Shown here piece after piece: positions 1-6,396 of a DNA stretch of 8,675 nucleotides. The stretch is from an uncultured Ktedonobacteraceae bacterium (lineage in GTDB: Bacteria; Chloroflexota; Ktedonobacteria; Ktedonobacterales; Ktedonobacteraceae). The translations under genes were made by a program, and so were the position numbers. The stretch's first letter is position 1; each line of letters begins with the position of its first letter. Location of the stretch: positions 1 to 8,675 of the forward strand of contig CATPCK010000275.1 of NCBI GenBank assembly GCA_955652655.1, read 5' to 3'. The notes under the pieces are model-generated. The model searched no databases and was not told the DNA's origin. It was given only the letters and a program-made list of their open reading frames with translations.

Positions 1-41
1 CCATAATGAGACTTCGTGGGCGTCAGGTATTGGGGCCATAT

Positions 42-54
42 TGTTGCATCAACA
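42..54. repeat. short inverted repeat, possible operator
   Basis: TGTTG (42-46) and CAACA (50-54) form a perfect 5-base inverted repeat around a 3-base centre. It lies about 18 bases upstream of the candidate -10 element of the glycosyltransferase gene, where a repressor or activator could bind. Arms of 5 bases often occur by chance, so this is only a candidate. Confidence 0.18.
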
Positions 55-71
55 GAAGAGAAAACGCACGC

Positions 72-80
72 TGGTAAAAT
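72..80 (+). promoter_or_regulatory. candidate extended -10 promoter for the GT4 gene
   Basis: TGGTAAAAT reads as a TGn extension followed by a -10 hexamer (TAAAAT) that matches TATAAT at five of six positions. No good -35 lies 17 bases upstream (ACAGAA), as is common for extended -10 promoters. Transcription would start near 87. That leaves about 48 bases of leader before the ATG at 135 and would put the alternative GTG at 81 outside the transcript. Confidence 0.35.
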
Positions 81-121
81 GTGACCGATGCTGCTACACT
101 GCGCTTAAAAGAAATGCTGTT

Positions 122-126
122 GGAGG
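122..126 (+). promoter_or_regulatory. ribosome binding site deciding the GT4 start
   Basis: GGAGG lies 8 bases before the ATG at 135, an optimal Shine-Dalgarno and spacing. The in-frame GTG at 81 is preceded only by A/T-rich sequence that looks like a -10 element. The start is therefore set at 135, not 81. Confidence 0.75.
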
Positions 127-134
127 AAAATACT

Positions 135-1529
135 ATGCTAGCTCATGTGGTAATGGGTCTGATGTTCTTTCCGCGTGGTGGCTCTGCTCATGTGACTCGT
201 TCACTGGCCCGTGAACTTGTCAAACTCGGCTGTAAAGTGACCATTGTCTGTGGCTCGCTGCGGATCGCTGGTCGTCCAGGTGATGCCCGCGAATTCTTCG
301 CGGGCCTGGATGTCCGCCCGGTCGACTACACCGCCGCACTGGATGCCGAGGACCCGCTGGCGGCTGATCCACCCATGCATCCATCCTACGAGGACCGCCC
401 TGATGCACCTGACAGAGTCTTCGCCAGCGTCGACGACGAAATCTACGAGCATCTCGTCGCAACCTGGATGCGAGCATTAAGCGAGGCGGGTGCGGCTCAA
501 GCCGATATTCTCCACCTCAATCACCTCACTCCGCTCAATGAAGCGGCGGCACGTATAGCCCCGCATGTTCCCGTGGTTGGACACATTCATGGGACAGAAT
601 TGCTGATGCTCGAGGCCATTGCGCAAGGAGCGCCCATGGGCTGGGCACATGCCGAGGTGTGGGCAGAGAGGATGCGCCACTGGGCGAGCGCATGCCAGCG
701 ACTCGTGGTATTGTCGAAGACGCAGGTTGAGCGCTTGACCAATCTGATGCCAATCAACCCTGAGCGCTGCGTCGTCATTCCCAATGGCTTCGATCCCAGC
801 ACCTTTGATCGCCATGAGGTTGACCGCATAGCCCTCTGGCGACAACTGCTTGTAGAGCACCCACTTGGCTGGCGCCCAAATGGCGAGCCTGGCACAGTGG
901 CCTCTATGCCCGGCGAACTGTCGCCTTTCGCCGAAGGGCCAGTGCTTCTTTACGTCGGGCGTTTTACCTCCGTTAAACGCATCAGGCTCCTGATCACGGC
1001 TTACGCGCTCGCCCGGAAGTCGTTCAGCAAGCCTGCTCCCCTCGTACTGGTCGGCGGTTTTCCTGGCGAGTGGGAGGACGAGCACCCGTTTGAGACGATG
1101 GAGCGGACGGGCGCGCGCGATGTCTTTTTAGCTGGCTGGCATGGTCATGACGAGCTGCCAGACATCTTCGCAGCCTCCGACGTGGTCATTTTGCCTTCAG
1201 TGCGTGAGCAGTTTGGACAGGTACTTGTTGAGGGCATGGCTTGTGGTTTGCCTGCCATTGCCGTCAATGCTTATGGGCCTGGTGAGATCATTGACGACGG
1301 TCAGACGGGGTGGCTCGTACCACCTGACGACGAACGGGCACTAGCCGGGGCACTCTTAGAGGCTGTGAACGACGATGGACTGCGACTACAACGAGGCGTT
1401 GCTGCCTATACCGCAGTACGTGCCCGCTACTCCTGGCCTGCCCTGGGAGAGAAGCTCGCTCGCACCTATGAAGCAGTTCTCGGCAGGCCATTTTTCCTGA
1501 TGCACAATGGAACTCTTAACAAGTGTTAG
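135..1529 (+). CDS. glycosyltransferase family 4 protein
   Basis: Predicted retaining GT-B glycosyltransferase that moves a sugar from a nucleotide-sugar donor to an acceptor at the cytoplasmic face. From the ATG at 135 the protein has 464 residues, a little over the usual 350-420 for GT4. The N-terminal Rossmann domain opens with a beta strand and the glycine loop PRGGSAHVTRSLA (about residues 13-25). HIHGTELL (about 150-157) is the inner part of the acceptor side. The donor domain starts with YVGRFTSVKR (about 273-282), whose Arg and Lys contact the diphosphate. EQFGQVLVE (358-366) is the GT4 EX7E motif with both Glu present. GQTGWLVPPDD (about 389-399) is the usual end of the donor site. 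No signal peptide or membrane segment is seen. The last dozen residues, ending in Cys, look unconserved. The gene is convergent with the ATP-grasp gene, 11 bases away, and has its own candidate promoter. Donor and acceptor cannot be told; a CotSA-like envelope role is inference. Confidence 0.9.
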   Translation: MLAHVVMGLMFFPRGGSAHVTRSLARELVKLGCKVTIVCGSLRIAGRPGDAREFFAGLDVRPVDYTAALDAEDPLAADPPMHPSYEDRPDAPDRVFASVDDEIYEHLVATWMRALSEAGAAQADILHLNHLTPLNEAAARIAPHVPVVGHIHGTELLMLEAIAQGAPMGWAHAEVWAERMRHWASACQRLVVLSKTQVERLTNLMPINPERCVVIPNGFDPSTFDRHEVDRIALWRQLLVEHPLGWRPNGEPGTVASMPGELSPFAEGPVLLYVGRFTSVKRIRLLITAYALARKSFSKPAPLVLVGGFPGEWEDEHPFETMERTGARDVFLAGWHGHDELPDIFAASDVVILPSVREQFGQVLVEGMACGLPAIAVNAYGPGEIIDDGQTGWLVPPDDERALAGALLEAVNDDGLRLQRGVAAYTAVRARYSWPALGEKLARTYEAVLGRPFFLMHNGTLNKC

Positions 1530-1540
1530 CTCATCAAGTA

Positions 1541-2383
1541 TTAAAGAGTCTTTGTTTCCCTGAGTAGGCGCTCTACCAGGGCTACCAGCGCATGGTCGGC
1601 ACCGGGCACACCTCGAAAACCTGGAAATGAATTAATATCCACGATGATAGGTCCTCGCTCAGTTATAAGGAGATCAACGCCGTAGAGACGCAGATTGAAA
1701 GCGCGGCCGAGCTCTAGCATAATGTTTATCCACCGGCCTGGTATGTCCTTGCTCGCAATTGGAAAATCTTCTTTCGATGCATGGGCTTCTAATGGTGTGC
1801 GACGGCGCGCAGCAAATATGTGCTCATCGATGACCCATAACTTGATATCCCAGCCGTCACCAGCGACAAACTCCTGTAGGACGACTGGCTCCCGGCTCCA
1901 TTGTGCTGCAAGTGCCTGTAGGTGCTCAACGTTATGTACTTTACACACAAGGTCTCCGCGATGACTATAGCGACTTTTAATGATGAGTGGAAATGGTACA
2001 CTTGCAAGCAGATGTGAGCCGGCTAACAAATTCTCCGGTGTGGCAAAGCTCCAGGTCTGCGGACAGGGAAGGTTGGCCTCGAGCATACGCTGTGCCATAA
2101 GTACGCGGTCCTGGCAGGCCAACGATGAAGCCCAACTGTTTACCACCAATGCCTCTTGTTGCTCAAGGAAGTGGGCGACATCCAGTGCCTGCGGCGCGTG
2201 TGATTTCAGCAAGTAGAGGTCTGCCAGGGAATGTATCTTTTCCTGTGCGATGGCTTCAGTTCCTGTAAGCGTGCGTACATCGAGCAGCCGCACAGTGTGT
2301 GTAGTGCTAAGTTGTTGCAGTGCCACAGCAATGACAGGGTGATGAGGTATTTCTGGATTATCCATGATTAAGCAAATATCCAT
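1541..2383 (-). CDS. ATP-grasp protein, ITPK/RimK-like
   Basis: Complete 280-residue ATP-grasp enzyme that should activate a carboxylate (ligase) or phosphorylate a polyol, using ATP and Mg. Visible parts: a pre-ATP-grasp Rossmann-like domain (about 1-95); the ATP-binding strand FPLIIKSR with Lys136 and the following flexible loop SHRGD; VVLQEFVAGDGWDIKLWVI (about 167-185), which carries the adenine-contacting Glu171-Phe172 pair and Lys181; GVDLL with Asp237; and the metal-binding strand VDINSFPGFRGVPG (248-261) with Asp249 and Asn251. The DINxFPGF block resembles, from memory, inositol 1,3,4-trisphosphate 5/6-kinase more than RimK, which has ExNxSPG. The start is the ATG at 2383; AGGAG sits about 12 bases upstream, slightly far. 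It reads divergently from the propeller gene. Its paralogue heads the operon at the right of the window. No partner gene follows it, so it is probably monocistronic. Substrate unknown. Confidence 0.85.
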   Translation of the reverse strand: MDICLIMDNPEIPHHPVIAVALQQLSTTHTVRLLDVRTLTGTEAIAQEKIHSLADLYLLKSHAPQALDVAHFLEQQEALVVNSWASSLACQDRVLMAQRMLEANLPCPQTWSFATPENLLAGSHLLASVPFPLIIKSRYSHRGDLVCKVHNVEHLQALAAQWSREPVVLQEFVAGDGWDIKLWVIDEHIFAARRRTPLEAHASKEDFPIASKDIPGRWINIMLELGRAFNLRLYGVDLLITERGPIIVDINSFPGFRGVPGADHALVALVERLLRETKTL

Positions 2384-2418
2384 TTGATGTTCTGACTCCT
2401 TATCTACTTGCTAGAGGT

Positions 2419-2427
2419 AGTGTAACA
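2419..2427 (-). promoter_or_regulatory. candidate extended -10 promoter for the ATP-grasp gene
   Basis: Read on the minus strand this is TGTTACACT: a TGn extension followed by TACACT, a four-of-six match to TATAAT. The -35 position is poor (GTCAAT at 17-base spacing). The start point would be near 2412, giving a leader of about 28 bases that includes the AGGAG ribosome binding site. Confidence 0.3.
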
Positions 2428-2442
2428 TTTTCCGTCCACTCA

Positions 2443-2471
2443 TTGACTCTCTCCAGTTTTTAGGGTATCCT
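2443..2471 (+). promoter_or_regulatory. candidate sigma-70-type promoter for the propeller gene
   Basis: TTGACT (2443-2448, five of six against TTGACA) and TATCCT (2466-2471, four of six against TATAAT) are separated by exactly 17 bases. Transcription would start near 2478 and leave about 36 bases of leader with AAGGA 9 bases before the ATG. A second possible -10, TATACT (2475-2480), has no good -35 at the right distance. Confidence 0.42.
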
Positions 2472-2513
2472 CAGTATACTACTCACCGGGATAAAGTCTA
2501 AGGATAGAGGGTC

Positions 2514-3812
2514 ATGGCTCAACAATCTACAGTCGCATCGCCTCCCCAGAGATTTGGGGTGGGTCGTATCGCCTGGTGGTTCCTGGTGCTGATAAGCGCT
2601 GCATTACTTGTCTTCTTGATTGTATCAGAGGTGATTCGATTCTCCACACCTATTTCGCTGCATCGGCTGCAAATCGTGCAGGATATCCCCTTGCCGGACG
2701 CGCTGCCAGATTCTCATCGGACAAGTCAAAATCCTTTCGCGTCTGGGGAGGCACAGCGTTTCGATCACTTCGATTTCCAATCGCTCGACTCGGCTACCCA
2801 CCTGCTCTTCATTGCCCATACCGGGCCTAACCCGGATAAACAGGCCGTTATCTCACATAACCCCCATTTCGATGCGGGAACCGACGGAAACGTCGTTGTC
2901 TTCAATACTCAGCTCAACAAGGTTGTTGGGCTCATCAACGTTCCCCAAGGTGCTGGCATTTTGGTCGCCCCGGATATTGGCAAGGTCTTTATCGGTGACT
3001 CTAATGACGGTATCATCTATATTGCTAACGAGCATAACCCATTCAACATCCTTGCTAAGGTGCAGCTTGATCCATTGGATAGCCCCGATGCTATAGAATA
3101 TGATTCGGTTGATCACAAGATCTTTGTCGGTGACCCGGGAGTGTCGGGTAATCCCGATAACGCGAACATTGCGCTGAAAAACCAGAACGTGGCGGTGATT
3201 GACGCCATAACCAACAAACTCATCTCAAAGATCCCCTTCGGCCTTCACCACCCATTCGGTGATGACGTCGGACATATACAATTCGATCCAATGACTCATC
3301 GCATCTTTGTCCTCACGTTGCCACTGATTGACCAAAACAGCAATGCTGCGCAGACGCCGCCCTCGTTTCTCGCCGCCATTGACCCCGTCGCTCTTCAAGT
3401 CGTTTCACGCATTCGGCTGCCAGATGAATGCCTCGCTCCTCATGGCTTGGTAATAGATATACAGCAGCGCGAAGCTTTCGTTGCCTGCGTCGTTTCCCAG
3501 AACCTGGTGCGCGTGGACCTGCGGACTATGCGGCCCTTCTCTGGTGATCCCCTCCCAGTGGCATTCAACCCCGATATCGTTCGCTTAGATCACCCTTTGC
3601 ACCTGCTCTTTGTCGGATGTGCAGGGGGCATTTCGATATTCGATGAAAGTGGGCGGGGATTGAAGAAACTGGGGAGCGACTACTTCTTGGGTGGTGGTAG
3701 TCACCACACTATTGCCATCGACGAGACGACGCAGGTAATTTACTTGCCGCAACCGTCTGTAGGTGGTAGACCTATCCTACGAGTCATAAAGTACGTGGCA
3801 AATGGGGTATAA
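2514..3812 (+). CDS. membrane-anchored YVTN-type beta-propeller protein
   Basis: 432-residue protein of unknown function. Residues 1-17 are a short cytoplasmic tail with Arg13 and Arg18 flanking a single hydrophobic segment (about 19-42), a signal anchor with no lipobox Cys and no evident cleavage site. The remaining 390 residues should face outward. They show spaced repeats of strand-turn-strand blades of the YVTN/YncE/lactonase-like kind: NVVVFNTQLNKVVGLI, GIIYIANEHN, NVAVIDAITNKLISKI, AAIDPVALQVVSRI and LVRVDLRTM, alternating with blades such as HKIFVGD, HRIFVLTL and LLFVGCAG. About six or seven blades fit. No catalytic motif stands out. The start is the ATG at 2514 with AAGGA 9 bases upstream. 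It has its own promoter candidate, diverges from the ATP-grasp gene and converges on the ABC transporter gene. A role as an extracytoplasmic binding or scaffold protein is inference; lactonase or dehydrogenase activity is possible but unsupported. Confidence 0.78.
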   Translation: MAQQSTVASPPQRFGVGRIAWWFLVLISAALLVFLIVSEVIRFSTPISLHRLQIVQDIPLPDALPDSHRTSQNPFASGEAQRFDHFDFQSLDSATHLLFIAHTGPNPDKQAVISHNPHFDAGTDGNVVVFNTQLNKVVGLINVPQGAGILVAPDIGKVFIGDSNDGIIYIANEHNPFNILAKVQLDPLDSPDAIEYDSVDHKIFVGDPGVSGNPDNANIALKNQNVAVIDAITNKLISKIPFGLHHPFGDDVGHIQFDPMTHRIFVLTLPLIDQNSNAAQTPPSFLAAIDPVALQVVSRIRLPDECLAPHGLVIDIQQREAFVACVVSQNLVRVDLRTMRPFSGDPLPVAFNPDIVRLDHPLHLLFVGCAGGISIFDESGRGLKKLGSDYFLGGGSHHTIAIDETTQVIYLPQPSVGGRPILRVIKYVANGV

Positions 3813-3820
3813 CATCATGG

Positions 3821-3848
3821 AGGCCGCCCTACTTCTATAGGGTGACCT
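3821..3848 (+). terminator. hairpin between convergent genes, possible terminator
   Basis: An 11-base stem (3821-3831 with 3838-3848) closes a 6-base loop. It has one mismatch and one G-U pair, and both ends are G/C-rich. It starts 9 bases after the stop of the propeller gene. On the plus strand a pyrimidine-rich tract follows (about 3849-3860), but not a true T run. On the minus strand no T run follows. It may end the propeller transcript and perhaps act weakly for the operon coming the other way. Confidence 0.45.
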
Positions 3849-3879
3849 CTTCCTTCCTGTGTCCCGTCCCTCAAGTACG

Positions 3880-6348
3880 TCACATAGCCTCATAGTAGAG
3901 AATCGTCCTTGGAGCAAGGAATATCTGGTCGCCATTGAAAAGCACATGCCGATCAACGCGATTGCCCAGATAGGTGATCCCGTTCAAGCTCTCAGCATCC
4001 TCGATCACCCATGCACCATTCTCCCAACGTATCTTAGCATGCAGGCGTGAGACACGCTGCGATGGCACCTGGACATCATTGCCACTGAGACGGCCAATCG
4101 TCAGTACAGGCTTATCGAGCTGGCAGATGCCAATAACCTTCCCATCGACCTCGATTCGCACACGAGCACGCTGCCACCCTTGCCTGGCCCCATCGCCATG
4201 GTCTCCTGAGAAACCACTGCGAACTGGTGCGACTGGGACCACTGCCGGGCGGGATGATAGTGACGGTGCCACAGGCACCATCTGTTGGGCGATGGGAGCA
4301 GGTCGAACCGGCCACAGGTCGTCGTTTGCCTCCCGTAGTATGAAGGCTGAACGAATGACAGACTGGTTCCCTGAAGCACGCTCTGCGCTGTAACGGCTCT
4401 GCTCGTCGAGCAGGCGGCTGAAGACCCCTCCCTGGCGCTTCAGTTCTTTGTAGGTGCCTTTCTCAACCACACGCCCATCGCCCAGGACAATGATCTCATC
4501 CACATTGCCAAGCGTGCTGAGTCGATGAGAGATCACAATCACGGTGCGCCCGGCGATCAAGGTATCTAGCGCACGCATCACCTCAGCTTCAGCCTCGACG
4601 TCCAGAGAGGCGGTCGGTTCGTCCAGAATCAGGATAGGCGCATCACGCAGAATGGCGCGAGCGATGGCCAGGCGTTGCCGCTGTCCGCCGGAGAAGTTCT
4701 TTCCTTGTTCGCGTACCAGAGTAATATACCCATCCGGCAAGCTCATGATCGTCTCATGCATCTGCGCTTTCTTGGCCGCGTCGATAATATCCGCCTCGCT
4801 GGCCCCTGGACGCCCAACCTCGATATTTTCCCGGATGGTGCCCTCGAAGAGCACCGAATCCTGTAACACCATACTGATATTCTGGCGTAACACATTGAGC
4901 GGGTAGAAGCGATTATCAATGCCGTCGACTCTCACAGAGCCTTGCTGGACCTCATAGAAGCGGGGGATCAACTTAACCAGGGTGGTTTTGCCACCACCTG
5001 ATAGACCTATCAGGGCCACTTTTTCCCCTGCAGGAATTTGCAGGTTGATGCCCTTGAGCACAGGCCTTTCCGGTGAATAGCCGAAGTAGACGTTCTCAAA
5101 GGTAATGTCACCGCGCAACTTGGTTGGCCCGTGATAGGGTACGTTACTCTCAATCACTTCTGGAGCCTGATCCAGCACTTCCTGAATGCGCTCAGCACCT
5201 GCCGCGGCGGCATTCCCAACCGTCGTCAACTTGGAGAGGTCGCGGAAGGGTTGGTAGACCAATTTGAAGTAGAAGAGGAAGGAGATGATTAAACCGGCAT
5301 CAATCGTCCCAGGCGTCAACTGAAAGGGCCCGGCGCTGAAGGGGTTGCCTGCTGCGACATATCCTCCCACACCGACGATCGTCGCGGTACCGAGGGCAAC
5401 GAGGATGGCGACCAGTGGGGTGAATTGGGCCTGCAAACTTCCCGTGCGCAATCCTGCCGCCCGATTCTCGCTCACACGACCTCCAAAACGCAACGCCTCA
5501 CGCTCCTCGCGCGTGAAGACTTTGATCACCGTGAGGGCGTGGATGTCCTCGGTGGCGACATCGGCTACTTGTCCGGCTGACTTGGCTTGCTTTCTGGCCG
5601 CGACCTTGATGGTGCGCGTATAATGCAGGACGATCACGGCGAGAGCAGGGGCCATGGCGAGGGAGAGAATGGTGTATGGTACGCTGTAGAACAACATAAT
5701 GGCACTGACCCCAATGAGGGTCAAGATGCCGACCAGCAAGTCGACCAGGCCATCGGTAACAAATTTCTCAATGTCGGCAATGTTGCCGGTGATGCGCTGG
5801 ACGAGGTCGCCCTTCTTCTGCTTGCCATGCCAGTCTAACGAGATGCGTTGCAAGTGCTCAAAGAGTTGCTTGCGTAATCTCGCGCTCAGGTTCTGTGCGA
5901 TATAGGCGGCGAGATAGAGGTTAAGGTAGACCAGCAGGGCGCTCAAGGTAGAAAAAATGATGAGCACGATCACGGAAAAGACGATCACGCCGATGACGCT
6001 ATGATGAGTAGTGTCGGGGATAACTAAGGTCCTTGGATCTGCTGGATTTGCCGGGCACGGTGACGTTGGCGGTGGCACGGGCTGCTTACCTCCCGGCGGT
6101 GGATTGAGTGATGGGTCAAGTACCGGAGTGTCGAAGACGTCGAGCAGCCCGTGCTGGTCATTCAGGCCAAGAAAAGGAAGGTAACAAGCCGGGTCGTTCC
6201 CGGGATTCTGGGCCTTACTCGGAATCCATTTGAGCGGCTGAATTGCAATGATTTCGGAGGTGACCTGCAGGACTGCCACCAATATTGCAAGCACGACCAG
6301 AAGACGATACCCTTTCAGGTTACGGTTGAGAAACTTGACTAATTGCAT
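3880..6348 (-). CDS. ABC half-exporter with C-terminal FHA domain
   Basis: Predicted homodimeric ABC exporter subunit of 822 residues, about 240 more than a normal half-transporter. TM1 is at about 15-35. It is followed by an extracytoplasmic insert of about 80 residues (36-116), Pro-rich and with Cys55 and Cys98. Further membrane segments run to about 360. The nucleotide-binding domain is complete: Walker A GLSGGGKT (448-455), Q-loop Gln496, signature FSGGQ (552-556), Walker B ILILDE (572-577), D-loop SLD and H-loop His608. A Pro/Val/Ala-rich linker (about 650-735) joins a C-terminal FHA domain (about 737-810) that keeps the phospho-Thr binding residues: GR (752-753), SRLH (767-770) and NG (789-790). 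The ATG at 6348 is chosen because GAGGAAGGA lies just upstream; the in-frame TTG at 6393 has no such site. It is the last gene of a three-gene operon, 48 bases after the kinase-fold gene. The FHA domain suggests gating by Ser/Thr phosphorylation, as for mycobacterial Rv1747, whose FHA domains are N-terminal. The cargo is unknown. Confidence 0.92.
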   Translation of the reverse strand: MQLVKFLNRNLKGYRLLVVLAILVAVLQVTSEIIAIQPLKWIPSKAQNPGNDPACYLPFLGLNDQHGLLDVFDTPVLDPSLNPPPGGKQPVPPPTSPCPANPADPRTLVIPDTTHHSVIGVIVFSVIVLIIFSTLSALLVYLNLYLAAYIAQNLSARLRKQLFEHLQRISLDWHGKQKKGDLVQRITGNIADIEKFVTDGLVDLLVGILTLIGVSAIMLFYSVPYTILSLAMAPALAVIVLHYTRTIKVAARKQAKSAGQVADVATEDIHALTVIKVFTREEREALRFGGRVSENRAAGLRTGSLQAQFTPLVAILVALGTATIVGVGGYVAAGNPFSAGPFQLTPGTIDAGLIISFLFYFKLVYQPFRDLSKLTTVGNAAAAGAERIQEVLDQAPEVIESNVPYHGPTKLRGDITFENVYFGYSPERPVLKGINLQIPAGEKVALIGLSGGGKTTLVKLIPRFYEVQQGSVRVDGIDNRFYPLNVLRQNISMVLQDSVLFEGTIRENIEVGRPGASEADIIDAAKKAQMHETIMSLPDGYITLVREQGKNFSGGQRQRLAIARAILRDAPILILDEPTASLDVEAEAEVMRALDTLIAGRTVIVISHRLSTLGNVDEIIVLGDGRVVEKGTYKELKRQGGVFSRLLDEQSRYSAERASGNQSVIRSAFILREANDDLWPVRPAPIAQQMVPVAPSLSSRPAVVPVAPVRSGFSGDHGDGARQGWQRARVRIEVDGKVIGICQLDKPVLTIGRLSGNDVQVPSQRVSRLHAKIRWENGAWVIEDAESLNGITYLGNRVDRHVLFNGDQIFLAPRTILYYEAM

Positions 6349-6360
6349 TGTTCCTTCCTC
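6349..6360 (-). promoter_or_regulatory. ribosome binding site deciding the ABC exporter start
   Basis: Read on the minus strand, GAGGAAGGAACA directly precedes the ATG at 6348. The GAGGA block is 7 bases from the start codon. This fixes the exporter start at 6348 rather than the upstream in-frame TTG at 6393, which lies 3 bases from the stop of the preceding gene. Confidence 0.75.
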
Positions 6361-6396
6361 GCCTCGCAAGCACGTAATCCAGGAAATTGACAAACA

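Larger units (their letters stand above)
1..134. other. 5' flank of the glycosyltransferase gene
   Basis: No gene is supported in this leading stretch. It holds a candidate extended -10 element (72-80), a short inverted repeat (42-54) and the Shine-Dalgarno of the glycosyltransferase gene (122-126). A GTG at 81 is in frame with that gene, but I treat the bases from 81 to 134 as untranslated leader because the better signals lie downstream. Whether the first 40 bases belong to an upstream gene cannot be judged from this window. Confidence 0.5.
2384..2513. promoter_or_regulatory. divergent intergenic promoter region
   Basis: These 130 bases separate two divergently transcribed genes, and the stretch is A/T-richer than the flanking coding sequence. 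It holds a promoter candidate for each direction (annotated separately) and both Shine-Dalgarnos: AGGAG on the minus strand (2396-2400) and AAGGA on the plus strand (2500-2504, 9 bases before the ATG at 2514). A small palindrome, AGTATACT (2473-2480), lies within the presumed initiation region of the propeller gene. Because the promoters are so close, the ATP-grasp gene and the propeller gene may be co-regulated. Confidence 0.6.

Noticed and set aside
477..1085. Long minus-strand open frame (202 codons) inside the glycosyltransferase gene
   Set aside because: It lies wholly opposite a gene with clear GT4 motifs, has no recognisable domain and no ribosome binding site. It is a shadow frame.
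1512..1549. Imperfect inverted repeat (ACTCTTAA ... TTAAAGAGT) across the convergent gene ends
   Set aside because: The arms are A/T-rich, have a bulge and enclose about 21 bases. It is too weak to call a terminator, and the arms lie mainly in coding sequence.
2466..2493. TATCC ... GGATA inverted repeat in the divergent promoter region
   Set aside because: The 5-base arms are 18 bases apart and not centred on any promoter element, so this is likely chance.
3859..4393. Plus-strand open frames opposite the FHA end of the exporter
   Set aside because: The minus-strand frame here encodes a clear FHA domain; the plus-strand products are low-complexity shadows.
5345..5905. Several plus-strand open frames opposite the exporter membrane domain
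   Set aside because: The composition is that of antisense to a transmembrane coding region, and no start signals are seen.
6349..6393. N-terminal extension of the exporter from the TTG at 6393
   Set aside because: The TTG lacks a Shine-Dalgarno, and the 15 extra codons contain the strong ribosome binding site for the ATG at 6348.
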